From: Berberis thunbergii
Lineage: Eukaryota > Streptophyta > Magnoliopsida > Ranunculales > Berberidaceae
Assembly (NCBI GenBank): GCA_003290165.1
Contig: QNQO01005767.1
Coordinates: 349,564-413,563, forward strand
Direction of reading: 5' to 3'
Length of the DNA stretch: 64,000 bases
Positions 31,557 to 42,880 of this stretch are shown piece after piece. A program made the translations under genes and the position numbers. The notes under the pieces were generated by a model. The model was not told the origin of the DNA. It saw only the letters and a list, made by a program, of their open reading frames with translations, and did no database searches. The stretch's first letter is position 1. Each line of letters opens with the position of its first letter.

Positions 31557-34500
31557 ATGTCTGCCACAAAGTCTTCTTTTCACCATGCTCTTGCTATTTC
31601 AAACATCAAGAACCACGTCTCAATTACTCTTGAGATGGAAAATGTCCAATATGCGACATGGGCGGAGCTCTTCAAAATTCACGCACGCTCTCATAGGGTC
31701 CCCGATCACATTATTCCACCGAAAAAAGGCAACGAAAAAGTGTCAGATACTGATGAAGAAAAGGAGTTGTGGTTGAACCTAGATGTTACGGTTCTTCAGT
31801 GGATCTATGCCACGATTTCTAATGATCTACTGCACACCATTCTTGAACCTGACTCAATGGCAATGGCGGCTTGGAATAGACTGTGTGATATTTTCCAAGA
31901 CAACTAGAATTCTCGTGCCGTAACACTTGAGCAATAATTCTCACACACAAACATGGAGGATTTTCCAAATGCCTCGGCGTATTGTCAAAGGCTCAAGGTT
32001 TTATCGGATAAACTCAAGAATGTCGGAGCGCCGGTTTCTAACAGCCGGCTTGTTCTTCAGATGGTGGCGAGGCTCACCGATGCTTATAGCGGTGTTGGAA
32101 CGTTTATTCGCCAAAGCAATCCTCTCCCACCCTTCTACCAAGCCCGATCTATGCTAACCCTTGAAGAAGTGAGTTTTGCAAGGAAAGCCGCCACCGGGTC
32201 TGGTATTGCTATGGTGGCTGCCTCGGCTAGGGAGTCGGAAGAAATTCCCCCTTTTTAGGATAACTTCTCTCATAACCGCCATAATGGTGGTAAAAATGGA
32301 CATAATCGCAACAATGGTGGTAGAAACTGCGGTGGTGGCCGCGGCGGCAGTGGCAAGGGTGGCGGTGGCCGGACCGGCAGTAGCAGCAGCGGTGGCCAAC
32401 AGCAGACCAGCCAGCAGCAACAGTGACAGCCATGGACCAGTCAGCAGCAGCAGTGGCCTTGGCCTTTCATGCAGTGGCCAGTTCCCCCTTGCCCTTACCC
32501 CACTACTCCATGGGCCAGGCCCACCACACCGCACAGGAAGGTTGGGGTTCTTGGACCACGCCCACAGCAGGCATATTTTGCAGCAGCACAACTGTGAGAC
32601 CTTTGTGTGGGCGGACCTGAGGGTGAGGGTTGGAGCCCAATAGGCCCAACAGGCCCGTGGATCCCAAGAGGGGTTGGGCTAGCTACCAAGGGGGATCATA
32701 GTCCCACATCGCCTGGGTGCGGGATGGTTATGTGTTATATATGTGGGAGGTTGGATCCCCATAGTAAGAGGCCTTTTAAAGCCGTGCGGGCCGATTGGGC
32801 CCAAAGCGGACAATATCTTACTGTGCGGATCGGGTCGTTACAGAATGGTATCAGAGCCTGACCCAGCCGGAAGTGTGCCACGTGGAGGTGGGCCCTCGGG
32901 CAACGTGGACGTTGTGCCTGTGTGGCCAACGAGGACGTTGGGCCTTAAGGGGGTGGACTGTGAGACCCTTGTGTGGGCGAACCTGAAGGGGAGGGTGAGG
33001 GTGCGGGTTGGAGTACAATAGGCCCAATAGGCCCGTGGATCCCAAGAGGGGTTGGGCTAGCTACCAAGGGGGATCATAGTCCCACATCGCCTGGGTGCGG
33101 GATGGTTATGTGCTATATATGTGCGAGGTTGGATCTCCATAGTAAGATGCCTTTTAAAGCCGTGCGGGCCGGTTGGGCCCAAAGCGGACAATAACTTACT
33201 GTGCGGATCGGGTCGTTACAACAACCCACTCCAACAGACATCGAAGCCGTGATGCACACACTTGGGCTCAATCCTACGGATGCAAACTGGTACATGGATA
33301 CTGGCGCCACCTCTCATATGACATCCGCGCAAGGTAATCTCTCGTCTTATTTTAATATGAGCAATAATTGTGGTATAATTGTCGGAATTGGTCATTCAAT
33401 TCCAATTCATGGTTATGGTCACACAAACTTGTCTCCCCCGAACCCGCCATTATCCTTAAAAAATGTCCTTCATGCGCCTCAACTTATTAAAAACTTAGTC
33501 TCTGTTCGAAAATTTACTATTGATAACTCGGTTTCTTTTGAGTTTGATCCTTTTGGGTTTTCTGTGAAGGATTTTCAGACGGGAATGCGTCTAATGACAT
33601 GTGATAGTCGGGGCAAACTTTATCCCATACCACCTCACCATCAACATTTGCAGCTTTAGCACCGTCTTTATGGCATGAACGGTTGGGTCATTTGGGAGTA
33701 CCTGTTTTTGACTCCCTTCAGCTAAATAAGTATATTGAGTGTAATAAAACTAGTGGTTCTCCTGTTTGTCACTCTTGCCCACTTGGAAAACATGTTAAAT
33801 TGCCTTTTGTTGCTTCTAATTCATGCACTTTTATGCCATTTGATATTATCCATAGTGATCTTTGGACATCTCCCGTTTTGAGCTCTTCGGGTCACCGTTA
33901 TTATGTTTTTTTGTTGGATGATTACTCAAATTTTTTGTGGACATTTCCCTTATCCAATAAATCTCAAGTTTATTCCACATTTCTTGATTTTTGGGCTTTC
34001 ATTTGTACTCAATTTGAACGGGAAATTAAAAATGTTCAATGTGATAATGGTAGGGAATTTGATAATAAGCCGTTTTGGGAATTCTGTAAAGTTCATGGCC
34101 TGTCTTTTAGCCTTTCTTGCCCATATACTTCTTCCAAAATGGCAAATCCGAAAGAAAAATTTGGACCATTAACAACATTGTTCGTACTCTACTTGCCCAT
34201 GCTTCCGTACCACCTTCCTTTTGGCATCATGCATTGCAAATGACAACATACCTTCTAAACATACTTCCAAGTAAACAATTGCCCTATCACCTCTCAAAAT
34301 TCTCTATCAAAAAGACATTCTCATCTTCGAGTGTTCGGTTGCTTATGCTACCCTTTTTTTCCCTCTACCACTATAAGCAAGCTCCAAGCCCGGTCAACTC
34401 CATGTGTCTTTTTGGGTTACCCATCACATCATCGTGGTTACAAGTGTTATGATTTATCGTCCCATAGAATCATCCTTTGTCGCCATGTCATATTTGATGA

Positions 34501-36515
34501 AACAACTTTTCCGTTTGCTAAGCTGCATACTCCTAAGTCTCAAACGTATGATTTTTTGGGTGATGGGTTGTCTCCTTATTTGGTCCATCATCTGACCTCA
34601 CAAACAGACCCAACACAAATACAGCCTACCTTGGGCTCTCCTCCCCAGACTCAACCACACAATCCAGCCCAACTTCCTCTTCAGCCTAGTTCGCCACTCC
34701 AACCAGCTTCACCATGCCCAACGACCCGCAGCCTACCTCCTCAGCCCAGTTCGCTAGGCCCATTCGTTGGTAGCCCAGTGCACACCCAGCCAGCCTCCGT
34801 GTCTTCTCCTGCTGCTGGTCCACATTCATCAGACTCACACACGAGTCAGCCCACTACCCACTCTCCAGTTTCGCCTAATCCAATTCTGGCCCAAAGGCCC
34901 GTTACTCGCAGTCAACGTGGGATATTTAAACCAAACAAAAAGTACGACCTCCATACCAATGTTACCAAGTCTCCTCTACCTCGTAACCCCGTGTCGGCCC
35001 TTCGTGACCCGAATTGGAAAATGGCTATGGATGATGAATATTCTGCTCTTATTAAAAATAAGACGTGGGAGTTGGTGCCCCGTCCGCCTGATGTTAATGT
35101 AATTCGATCTATGTGGATTTTACGCACAAGGTTAAATCTGATGGTTCTTTTGAGAGGCATAAAGCCCGTCTTGTAGGTGATGGCAAAACTCAACAGGTTG
35201 GCGTGGATTGTGGCGAGACTTTTAGTCCGGTTGTCAAACCGGCTACTATTCTAACTGTGCTCAGTTTGGCTCTCTCTAAAGCATGGCTCATTCACCAGCT
35301 TGATGTGAAAAATGCGTTCTTGCATGGCGAACTCAAAGAAACTATATACATGCATCAGCCCATGGGTTTTAGAGACCCAACATATCCAAATTATGTCTGT
35401 TTACTGAAGAAATCTTTGTATGGGCTCAAGCAAGCTCCTCGGGCTTGGTACAAGCGATTTGCTGATTATGTTTCTACTATTGGGTTCTCTCACAGCAAGT
35501 TTGATCATTCCCTCTTCATCTACCGTAACGGTACTGATATGGATTACATTCTTCTGTATGTGGACGATATTATCTTAACTTCTTCCTCAGATGCTCTTCG
35601 CCGGTCTATCATGACACTTCTTGCCTCAGAATTCGCTATGAAAGACTTGGGGCCTTTAAGTTACTTCTTGGGTTATAGCGGTAACTCGTCATACATGTGG
35701 TCTATTTTTATCTCAGAGGAAGTATGTTGAAGAAATTATAGAATGAGCTGGCATGTCGTCTTGTAAGCCATCTCCCACACCGATTGATACTAAACCGAAG
35801 TTGCGTGCTACCTCACTCCTTACGATGATCCATCACATTATCGCAGCCTTGCCGGAGCCCTGCAATCACTTTCACGAGGCCCGAGATATCTTATGCTGTA
35901 CAACAGATCAGTTTATTCATGCATAACCCGATGGAGGAACACATGCATGCTCTCAAGCGCATTGTGCTCTACATTAAGGGCACTATGGATCATGGCTTGC
36001 ATCTATATCCCTCTTCGACAACCACTCTTCTGTCTTATACAGATGCTGATTGGGGTGGATGTCCCGATACCATACGCTCGACATCTGGTTATTGTGTTTT
36101 TCTTGGTGCTAATTTGATCTCTTGGCCATCTAAACGGCAGACTACTTTGTCTCGCTCTAGTGCAGAAGCCGAGTACCGTGGGGTTGCCAATGTGGTATCT
36201 GAGTCTTGTTGGTTACGAAACCTTCTCCTGGAGCTTCATTGTCCTATTCAGAAAGCTACATTGGTCTATTGTGATAATATTAGTGCGATATATCTCTCGG
36301 GAAATCCGGCTCAACATCAGCGTACTAAGCATATCGAGATGGATATTCTTTTTGTTCGCGAGAAGGTAGCTCGTGGACAGGTACGCGTCTTACATGTCAC
36401 GTCGCGATATCAGATTGCCGATATTTTTACAAAAGGTCTTCCTTTGGTTCTGTTTGAAGATTTTCGGGACTGTCTCAGCGTACGACAACCTCCTGCTTCG
36501 ACTACGGGGGTATGA
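31557..36515 (+). pseudogene. Copia gag-pol remains
   Basis: Gag starts at ATG 31557 (MSATKSSFHHA, then a UBN2-type stretch YATWAELFKIH) but hits stops at 31905 and 32257 and continues in shifted frames. Protease DTGATSHM is at about 33300. The integrase zinc region (LWHERLGHLG-like) and DLWTSP..DDYS are at about 33670-34170. Reverse transcriptase spans about 34990-35730 with YVDD near 35560, and RNase H spans 35919-36515 ending before the polypurine tract. At least five frame breaks or stops separate the domains, and the nested TRIM disrupts the gag-protease link at 32593. It is not functional as it stands. Confidence 0.92.
32593..33220 (+). mobile_element. Complete TRIM retrotransposon nested in the copia element
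   Basis: Two direct LTRs (32593-32842, 250 bp; 32959-33220, 262 bp) start TGTGAGACC and end GGGTCGTTACA. Between them lie only 116 bp, comprising a primer site TGGTATCAGAGC (32846-32857) and a polypurine tract AAGGGGGTGG (32947-32956). The flanking 5-bp repeat is ACAAC (32588-32592, 33221-33225); removing the element and one repeat restores the copia reading frame. The absence of any coding capacity with both priming sites defines a terminal-repeat retrotransposon in miniature. The LTRs differ by a 12-bp indel and few substitutions, so insertion is fairly recent. Confidence 0.95.
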
Positions 36516-36650
36516 TAGAATATATGCAAATCTGTTATTATTTAGTAGGTGTATAATTAATTTCCTTAATTATAGCCTGGAATCTTGTTTGTAAACCTGT
36601 ATATAAACCGACAACAGTGAATGAAAAGGAGGGGGAATTATCTTCCTATA
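36513..36650 (+). repeat. 3' LTR of the nested copia element
   Basis: Matches 31278-31424, preceded by a G-rich polypurine tract, and followed by the CATAA target repeat. Confidence 0.92.
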
Positions 36651-38160
36651 CATAAGATTATGTTATACCCTTTTAATGTTGTTGTTTATAGGATTGGAAG
36701 CAGTGTGTGCATTAATTTAAGCTAATCGTCATTTTTAAGTTTCGCTTCATCTAACTTTTCAGGCTATCTAATTGCACCTGATTTCAGTGAAGAGTATTTT
36801 AAATTTCATAATCTCCTTTTAATGTTTCTTTTTCCCCGTTTTACGGGAAAATTAATTTTGAAACCTTAAGAAGAATTTCATCCAAATCATCGATGCATTA
36901 TGATAGGCATAATTGGAAGGATTTGTTAAGATGTCTGGATTCAGTATTTAGTTACCCACTTTAAGGGTCTATATAGTCTACTTCAAGTGGTGCAACTTTT
37001 TCTTGGTCGCACGTTAAAAAAGGACTAATGGAAAATTATCCTACATGATAAAAAAAAATAATAATAATAATAAAATAAATAAATAAAATGTCGACTCTTT
37101 GGTAGTGTATAATGGTATCTACTTAATTGTATTAAAAGTAAATAAAAAATGAATGGTTAGTGGATTAGCTTCGCTAATTATTGTCCATGTAAGGAAAGAA
37201 TATGATTCATTAGGAGATTGATTTGGTCATCATGTCATATAATATTCAACGAGAAAAAGATAATCACTACTGAGAAAGACAATAATTCCGTTAATTATAG
37301 AGCTAGTAAAGTAATTAGTTTCGACAATTCCCTTATCATTGGCATGATCCATATGAGAATCTCCTACTTTGTTGACAATACCAAATAGACGAGGTTTCCA
37401 ATCGATTATAATGAGGAAACCCTAGATAATTTTGTTATATATGGTCGGAAAGTAGATAATTTTGTTATATATTGGCATAATATTGTTATATATGGTTGGA
37501 AAGTAGATAATTTTTTTTACAAAAGTTTTCGTATTTTCACAAAAGTTTTCGTATTTTGACAATTCTAGGTGGGTGTAGAAAATTTAAATCAAAGATGAAA
37601 ATCTGAAACCCTAGCTTGTGATCAAATTTTATTTATATTTATCATAATAATTGTTTGGTTTAAGAGATATAATCCCAAAGATGGAAAATTAAAAGAGAAA
37701 AATCAAATCTACTATGTAAAGTTGTACAAATGATTTTTTTGTTTTTTTTTCCTTAAAGTATGTTTGATTAGCCAATTTTCTTGGATTCTATTTTTCTTGT
37801 TATGCAGATTTTTGTTGTTTGATTGTCTATTTACTGACAGAAAATAAAATTTTCGTAAAATTGTTTTCACACTACTCATGAAAATCCAAATTCAGGAATA
37901 AGGCTTTAGAATCAATTTTACAAAAACAATTTAATTTTCATGTATATTCTCCATGCAACCAAACTAACCCTTAAAGTTGTACAAGTGATTTCTTTCAGGT
38001 GCCAAAAAGTCTCCTATGACAAACATATTCCATACATATTTTCAACAATCAAATTAAATACAAAATATAAATTTCGGAATTTTTTTTCCAAAATGCACCT
38101 AAACTATAGTATTACCTAATGCTAACTAGTACATACTATTTCGACACCAAAAAGTGTCGG
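36651..38160. repeat. Duplicated unit R1, right part
   Basis: Continues unit R1 beyond the copia insertion. Landmarks are shared with R2 and R3: TTTATAGGATTGGAAG (36683; 40384; 43704 as GGATTGAAAG), GATTTGTTAAGAT.TCTGG (36921), TATCTACTTAA (37106), CTAGCTTGTGATCAAATTT (37610; 44622) and AACTATTTCGACACCAAAAAG (38135; 41290; 45130). Confidence 0.8.
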
Positions 38161-38189
38161 TTTTTTTTGTCACTCACAAAATAAAATTT

Positions 38190-38500
38190 GAGTTTAATGT
38201 TTCAAGGTTTCATTTTAGATTGGTTAAGTTGGTGTTCCAAGTTAATCCTTCCCGACGGGCGGAGTGGTTATGGCGTAGGATTCCTCACGTACTCATGTGG
38301 TGTGTGTGGAATGAGAAAAATAGGAGAGTATTTGAAGGGTTCAACAGATCAGAGCACTCTATCATTATCGAGATTAGGAAATTGTTGTAGATGATGGATT
38401 CGGCTTGTAATTTGTTTAGAGATTTGGTTTTTGACACCTTCATGGTGTCTTGGCATTCCTTGATATATGAATGATTTCCTTTGTATTTTGTTTCCCTTTC
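38190..38500 (+). pseudogene. LINE 3' fragment (reverse-transcriptase zinc-binding domain)
   Basis: The frame 38154-38390 includes IPHVLMWCVWNEKNRRVFEG, a recognisable zf-RVT motif found at the C-terminal end of plant L1-type ORF2 proteins, followed by stops. Only about 70 codons remain. It separates unit R1 from R2. Confidence 0.7.
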
Positions 38501-41345
38501 CAAATTTGTGTACGTACTGAAGCATTATCTTACATATGTATACTTTTTACTTTATTTTTTTGAGTGTGTGTGTTAAAAAATGACAATTACTAGAGTTTAG
38601 GGACTAGAGTTTAAGCAGTCCAATTGTAGTTTAGGGGCGGAAGATACATATATTAATCTTACCTCTAGATTCAGGGATGACATTTGTGTTACTAGAGTGG
38701 TAGCTTTAGTTATAATAAAGGTGCTTCCAATGTTTTTCCGAGTAAGACAATGGTAATGAAATGTGAAACCCTATACTAGGCGTAGATAATTTGGAAACTT
38801 GTCTTTGCAAATAACACACACAATTTTATTTTATTTTACATTAATTAGAAAATTTACAAAAAATTAGAGCACCTTAATTTGGCTTTAAGAGTTTGAGAAT
38901 TTGCCAGGCTTTAGGCAGATAGGTATATCTCTAGGCAGTACCTAATAAAGGGAAATGCATATTGTGACTTTTTCTCCTTTTATTCAATAAAAGTCTAGCA
39001 AGATTCTCTTTCTTTGCACAAAAAGCGTTTTTTTTTCTTCGCTTCGTCCTTTAAATAATAGTCTTCGAGTTTTATCAAAAAAAGATAAGTTAAAATGTCA
39101 TAACACCATGAATTACTAGGAAAAATATCTTTTATTTTTAGGGTTTTAGTAACGAAACCAAAATCAATATTCCCACCTGCAATATTCTTAGAGTTATGGC
39201 ACTAAAATTCTATACAGTTTTGTATACGGGGTATAAAGATTCAGTTTCTACTCCATAAGAAAATTAAGAACCACGTGCTAATTTTAAAGTTTTACGTTAA
39301 ATATGCTCTTATCAAATTGCACCAAACGAAAAGCCTAATTAGCACCATAATGGTTAGCGAGATCACCACTAACAAAACCTAAATTTATCTCCTAATTAAC
39401 AACTAAACAATGTCGATCTATTTGTAGTGAATCATTTTGACAAATTATTTGTATTATATAGTAGTGTTGACTCAACTTTATTTAAAGTGTCGTGTGTATC
39501 GATTAAAAGAATGTGATTTGCATAGAACGTGCTCCGCTATGCAAATCACATTCATACATACTTTGATAACTAAAGTTCAACAAACCAAACTCATGAAAAT
39601 TATATCTGAAAACAACATATTTCTCCTTTTGTTAGGTGTGTGGTGAAGGTCTTAAATTTTTTTATTTTTTAGTTTCAGACATGAATTAATAAGGCAAAAG
39701 TTTATGTAGTGCTATTTCTTTTCAGTTTGTTTCAAACATAAACAACTTAAAAGTGCTTGAGAGTATCCATCAATCAGTTGCTTTCTTCTCATTGCTTTAT
39801 TAAAAATGCCACTTGCCTTGATTAATCAATCACTTAATTAGTGCTTTGTTAACTTCATTACTTTGCTTCAGCTAAAACACATACATATAACAAAATTTGA
39901 CCTGGATTTCTCGAGCAAATTTTAGATATATTGACTACACGTTTCTTATTACATGTCGTGTTAGAATGAAACAACGAGTTTTAATATGTTTTATTATTTT
40001 ATTTTATTTTAAGAACTACTCTTAAATGCATTAATAAATACTATTACAATATTGATGTCCTGCCAAAATAGCTAGAGTATGAGTTTCACATTTGAAAACT
40101 CGATTAATATAATTACAATATTAGAGAGTCTGAATATTAAACAATCGTTTAATATTATTGATAAGAGGACGCCATACCTAGCGTGTAACCGTCCTAAGAT
40201 GAAGAAGATCATCTTTAAGAATAAAGATAAGAGTCTCTTAATCTCCCAAAATTAAACCTGTTCGCGCTGCTTCTGCTGCATAAGATTATGTAATTCCATA
40301 AGATTTCATCCATCACTTTTCCATACCTGACTATGTCTAGCTATGTGACTCCTACACATACCCTAATGTTTTTTATTTTGTTGTTTATAGGATTGGAAGT
40401 AATGTGTGGATTAATTTAAGCTAATCATTATTTTTAAGTTTCACTTCATCTAATTTTTAAGGGTATCTAATTGCACCTGATTCCAGTGAAGAGTATTTTA
40501 AAATTCATAATCTCCTTTTAATGTTTCTTTTTCCCGTTTTACGGGGAAATTAATTTTGATGAATACTTTATCAATTATTAGTAAGCACCATAAGAAGAAT
40601 TTCATCCAAATCATCGATGCAATTTTGATGATAGGCATATTTTGATGATAGAAGAATTTATTTATCAATTATTACTTTTGATTATAGGCATATTTGGAAG
40701 GATTTGTTAAGATATCTGGATTCAACATTTACCACTTTAAGGTCTATATAGTACATACTTCAAGTAGTGCAATTTTTTCTTTGTCGCGCATTAAAAAAGG
40801 AATAATGGAAAATTACCCTACATGATAAAAATAAATAAATAAAATGTCGACTCTTAGGTAGTGTATATTGGTATCTACTTAAATGTATTAAAAGTAAATA
40901 AAAAATGAATGGTTGATGGATTATCTTCGCTAATTATTGTCTAAGTAAGGAAAGAATATGATTCCTTGGGAGATCGATTTGGTCATCATGCCATATCATC
41001 ATATTCAACGAGAAAAAGATAATCACTACTGAGAAAGACATTATTTCCATTAATTATAGAGCTAGTAAAGTAATTAGTTTCAACAATTTCCCTATCATTG
41101 GCATGATCCATATGAGAATCTCCTTTCCAATCGATCATAATGAGGAAACCCGCCGTGGTTCAATTGAAAATGGTACATAAACTGATAAAAATGCCACAAG
41201 CTAGGTTCGAACCCAAGACCAAGTGGTATCATCCACCAAGCTCCAACCGTTGTAAACTATAGTATTACATAATGCTAACTAGTACAAACTATTTCGACAC
41301 CAAAAAGCGTCCGTTTTTTTTTGTTACTCACAAAATAAAATTTGA
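38496..41345. repeat. Duplicated unit R2
   Basis: A second copy of the gene-free unit, lacking the solo LTR, MITE C and copia insertion of R1. It carries a perfect 17-bp stem (39509-39553) not intact in R1. Near 41184-41255 a segment with GGTTCGAACCC replaces sequence present in R3, possibly a SINE remnant. Confidence 0.85.
39509..39553. repeat. Perfect 17-bp hairpin in unit R2
   Basis: GAATGTGATTTGCATAG, an 11-nt loop, then CTATGCAAATCACATTC. The same structure occurs at 42836-42880; R1, R4 and R5 have degraded or shortened versions (for example ATGTAAATCACATTC with no left arm). Confidence 0.85.
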
Positions 41346-41476
41346 TCAACTCTCATTTGTCATTGCCTATCACCAATGAATGTAATTTCTCGAAATATGT
41401 CAAAATTTCACCAAATATTTCTTATTTTAAAGTTATCAAAATTTCCTTCAAAATCCGAAATATGTCGAAATTTTCC

Positions 41477-41545
41477 TTCAGAACCACATCTCTCTACTAC
41501 TTATATAAAGCTTTCATGGGATCTATGGGTGAAGCTTTTTGTTTT
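41477..41545 (-). promoter_or_regulatory. Orphan transporter promoter fragment
   Basis: Matches the transporter leader and TATA region (28412-28480; 58843-58880), including ACTTATATAAAGCTTTCA. The first exon that should follow on the minus strand is absent. Confidence 0.65.
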
Positions 41546-42835
41546 GGAATAATTTTGTTTGTTTTATGTTTTGCTTGAGGGCCTCCCTCTCCTTTTTTTA
41601 ATTTGCTTTATTGAAAATTCTTCAATTAATGCATCCAAAGGTTTTGAATGGAGGGTGCATCAAGGTAACTTTGAGTTTTTTGGGTTGTTACTTTTGTGAA
41701 TTTGGCTGGTAACTTAAGTGAATAGTAAGTTTTGTACATCGTGTTAGTAAATAAGTAAGTGGAAACTTTGTTCACGTAATGAAAACTTTATATGTACCTA
41801 GTAGTAGTTTATGTACACTGGACAATATATTTTTTTGATACCATTCCATACATCCAAATTTGTGTACGTACTGAAGCGTTATCTTACATATGTATACTTT
41901 TTACTTTATTTTTTTGAATGTGTGTGTTAAAGAATGACAATTATTGCAGTCCAATTGTAGTTTAGGGACGGAAGATACATATATTAATCTTACCTCTAGA
42001 TTCAGGGACGACATTTGTATTACTAGAGTGGTAGCTTTAGTTATAATAAAGGCGCTTCCAATGTTTTTTGGAGTAAGACAATGGTAATGAAATGTGAAAC
42101 CCTATACCTAGGCCTAGATAATTAACAAAAAATGTTATAATAACACACACAATTTTTTTTTTTTTTACATTAATTAGAAAATTTACAAAAAATTAGAGCA
42201 CCTTAATTTGGCTTTAAGAGTTTGAGAATTTGTCGGGCTTTAGGCAGATAGGTATATCTCTAGGCAGTACCTAATAAAGGGAAATGCATATTTTGCCTTT
42301 TTCTTTTTTTATTCAATAAAGTCTAGCAAGATTCTCTTTCTTTGCACAAAAAATGTTTTTTTTTTTCTTCGTTTCCTCCTTTTAATAATAGTCTTCGAGT
42401 TTTATCGAAAAAAAGATAATTTAAAATGTCATAACACCATGAATTACTAGGAAAAAGATGTTTTATTTTTAGGGTTTTTGTAACGAAACCAAAATCAATA
42501 TTCCCACCTGCAATATTCTTAGAGTTATGGCGCTAAAATTCTATGGAGTTTTGTATTTGGGGTACAAAGATTCACTTTCTACTCCATAAGAAAATTAAGA
42601 ACCACGTGCTAATTTTAAAGTTTTACGTTAAATATGCTCTTATCAAATTGCACCAAACAAAAAGCCTAATTAGCACCATAATGGTTAGCGAGATCACCAC
42701 TAACAAAACCTAAATTTATCTCGTAATTAACAACTAAACAATGTCTATTTGTATTGAATCATTTTGACAAATTATTTGTATTATATAGTAGTGTTGACTC
42801 AACTATATTTAAAGTGTCGTGTGTATCGATTAAAA

Positions 42836-42880
42836 GAATGTGATTTGCATAGAACATGCTCCGCTATGCAAATCACATTC
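42836..42880. repeat. Perfect 17-bp hairpin in unit R3
   Basis: Same stem as 39509-39553; the loop differs by one base (AACATGCTCCG against AACGTGCTCCG). Confidence 0.85.

Larger units (their letters stand above)
31278..36650 (+). mobile_element. Complete but degenerate copia retrotransposon (Ale/Retrofit-like)
   Basis: The element is bounded by LTRs at 31278-31424 and 36513-36650 and by the 5-bp repeat CATAA (31273-31277, 36651-36655). A primer site TGGTATCAGAGCC follows the 5' LTR at 31425, and a G-rich tract (CTACGGGGG) precedes the 3' LTR. The very short LTRs (138-147 bp) and UBN2-type gag suggest the Ale/Retrofit lineage (inference). It split duplicated unit R1; the empty site exists near 40290, 43615 and 63980. 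A 628-bp TRIM is nested inside. Confidence 0.93.

Noticed and set aside
32154..32591. Ala/Leu-rich 145-residue minus-strand frame
   Set aside because: It is antisense to the Gly/Gln-rich gag tail of the copia element.
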